From assembly GCA_018894105.1 (NCBI GenBank), contig CM032117.1:34514501-34578500 (forward strand): 64,000 nt of DNA, given 5' to 3'. The notes below the pieces were generated by a model. The model did no database searches and was not told the origin of the DNA. It saw only the letters and a list, made by a program, of their open reading frames with translations. The DNA comes from Jacaranda mimosifolia (Eukaryota > Streptophyta > Magnoliopsida > Lamiales > Bignoniaceae). The position numbers and the translations under genes were made by a program. Shown here in pieces: positions 62,201-64,000 of this stretch (the stretch's first letter is position 1; every line of letters starts with the position of its first letter).

Positions 62201-62812
62201 TGCTACCTTCTCTATCGCCTTCATTTTTCGACAAAATTCCTCTGTATTTTGGATTAAATTTTGTATGGTCTTGCTCTTTAGGTTGTGGGAAAGGTGATTC
62301 TTAGATTGGTTTGAGGCTCTTTAGCCATTTTTCGCCCTTCGAATGTTGGGGTAGGTTTTGAGAATTTGATATATTTTTGTCCTTAATTCTTACATATAAA
62401 GGTACTTTTTCAAATTTTCAATTTGACCCCAAACTTAATCACCGCCTTCAATCAAGTCCTTCCAAGTTTTAATTGCCTCCAATTTTGCCCCTAAACTTTA
62501 ATTCAGTCCTAAAAGTTTTATTATTTGCACGTTGACCCCTTGATATTTTTAATTATGGGCAACTAAGTCCTACTTGATTTATTTTGAAGTCTTTAAACTT
62601 TTAACTTTCCCACATTGGCTTCTAAATTTTATAATTTTGGACAATCAAGTACTTTTCTCATTTTACTATTAAATCCCTCAATTGTAAATAATTACCCATA
62701 ATCTTAAGTTAAAATTTAACTCAAAATTAATCTAAACCCAATTTATTGAATTCATATTTTATTTTGTTTAAACCTAACTTAGATTTAGAGACTCAAAATT
62801 CGGGATGTTACA
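59250..62812 (+). mobile_element. TG...CA element, probable long solo LTR
   Basis: It begins TGAAACACCCCGTCTGGG and ends CGGGATGTTACA; the two ends form an inverted pair (TGAAACACCCCG against TGTAACATCCCG). Flanking pentamers CCCAA (59245-59249) and CCTAA (62813-62817) differ at one base, consistent with an old 5 bp target duplication. It interrupts a minisatellite whose units resume on both sides. No gag/pol similarity and no internal long direct repeat were seen. TGTAACACCCC-type ends and multi-kilobase length recall Tekay/Del chromovirus LTRs; that family assignment is inference. Confidence 0.6.
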
Positions 62813-62960
62813 CCTAAACGGGTGCATTAACAACAAACGTCTCATTAAGACCCCCGAGGGAGCGTATTGACGACATATTATGGTAAGACCGCCAAAGGGG
62901 CTCACAAAAATTAAGTCCTTTACAACACCCTTAAGGGGGCTCGCAACCACGTTTTTACAT
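62813..62960. repeat. ~40 bp minisatellite, right half
   Basis: Units such as CATTAAGACCCCCGAGGGAGC and ACAACACCCTTAAGGGGGCTC (each about 20 bases of a ~40 bp unit) continue the array broken at 59249. Confidence 0.65.
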
Positions 62961-64000
62961 AGCAAAGTCCAAAGAAATTGGCAAAAAAGCATAAAACCAC
63001 AATAAGGTGCAAGAAACAAAAGAAGATCAAGAAAAATATGAATCATGTGATCATCTAAATAGTTTAATACGCGCAAAAACTACTCAAACCTCCATAACAA
63101 GGACGTAAGTCTAATTGTATCGAAGTATGTTAATATCAAAAGATGTTTATCCTATACTTAGTCATCAAAAAAACTAACTATTGTATTACTAAAGGAAACT
63201 GAAAACAAAGTAGTCCTTGATAAATAGAAAAAAAAGACTAACTCCTACAGAGTATGTTTCCCAGCTGATTTTGAAATTCTTGGGTGTCTAATCAAGCGCC
63301 ATAGAATGAGATGGAACTTGAGGCTTTCTAGAATGCCTCTACAGCTAGGGGCTTAGACGTTGATCCACTGGGAACAAATCCCTTACATTGCTACTCTACT
63401 GAATGTCTCTCACAAGAACCTCCACTGGCCTTCCTAGCATGAATCCTCACCAAATTAATCTTCTTTTCTGCTAAGAGCAAACCAATTAAGTTAAACTCAA
63501 TAACACATAGATGAATCATGAAACATTATACAAATGCTAAGGAGAAAGCTTAAATGCAAGAACAAGTACACAAACATAAAAATACTAAAAGATCTACTGA
63601 GTACCAGAAGAAAATATATTAGTGACGCCAAAAGGCAAAGTAAATAACCTAGCCTTCTTAAAGCACTGATAAGTGTCACGATGAACCTTCCACAGATGCG
63701 TTAATAAGGGTGAACAACTCCAAACTTGAGGACCCCCAAACCCTCATCTCTTATGAAGAAAAAATGAATCTTCCAAGGTCCCCCCAAAAGGTGGCAACCC
63801 ACTCAAAAAGCTACAATCCGGACTAGGGAAGAAATGAAAGAATACCTCATTTGGAATCTTTCGCACTATAAGAAGAAAATAAAATGTGTCTAAGTAAATA
63901 GGAAGATGTAACTTCCTAAATCGGTTTTGAGAACCCAAAAAGTAAATGAAGGATCTCGAAACAAACTAACTTAAACACATCTCATTACTTCTATCTCTAA
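62961..64000. other. right end of window, nothing recognised
   Basis: No coding similarity, transposon ends or tandem structure were recognised on either strand. It may belong to the same repetitive unit as the minisatellite. Confidence 0.35.

Overview
This is plant nuclear DNA, most likely from a eudicot. It is AT-rich, has large introns with GT..AG boundaries, carries plant gene families (a plastid ABC1 kinase and LHCI genes), and contains typical plant transposons plus an endogenous pararetrovirus. I cannot name the species. About nine tenths of the window is repeats or non-coding sequence. Only one gene looks intact. Layout: 1-3443 holds two decayed pieces of an endogenous caulimovirid joined in opposite orientations. 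3584-9719 (minus) is a decayed six-exon copy of a RBL19/TMEM115-type rhomboid-like gene, with a 4.1 kb intron full of long inverted repeats. 10284-18850 carries three related hAT-type MITEs with 8 bp target duplications, a dead L1-type LINE, an LTR-like insertion, and old roughly 120 bp repeat units that the insertions interrupt. 19625-37582 (minus) is the intact gene: a 16-exon ABC1K/UbiB-like atypical kinase. All exon phases agree and give 813 codons plus stop. Its introns hold four mobile elements: two MITE/hAT elements close to splice acceptors, a deleted Ty3/gypsy element in antisense, and another MITE. About 37.9-53.4 kb is a large Mutator-like element of the KAONASHI type. It has a transposase gene on plus (38527-43510, one in-frame TGA) facing a captured ULP1-like (C48) protease gene on minus (50937-45030, several lesions). 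Every sizeable intron and the spacer between the two genes is occupied by a tandem array. The arrays have different periods (about 370, 123, 104, 88 and 244 bp) but all reuse the words TGTACTT/TATACTT, and several show dimeric or higher-order structure. An array of palindromic AATCGCT..AGCGATT units follows at 51.3-53.3 kb, with diverged single units at the left end. This element is the most unusual thing in the window. 53.5-58.2 kb holds a Tourist-like MITE, a hAT deletion derivative with a clean 8 bp target duplication and a recognisable transposase C-terminal relic, and an intron-containing LHCA1 pseudogene. 58.7-63.0 kb is a ~40 bp minisatellite split by a 3.56 kb TG...CA element, read as a solo LTR. 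The last kilobase shows nothing I can name. The genes do not form a pathway. The functional content is the kinase alone; the rest records repeated insertion and decay around it.
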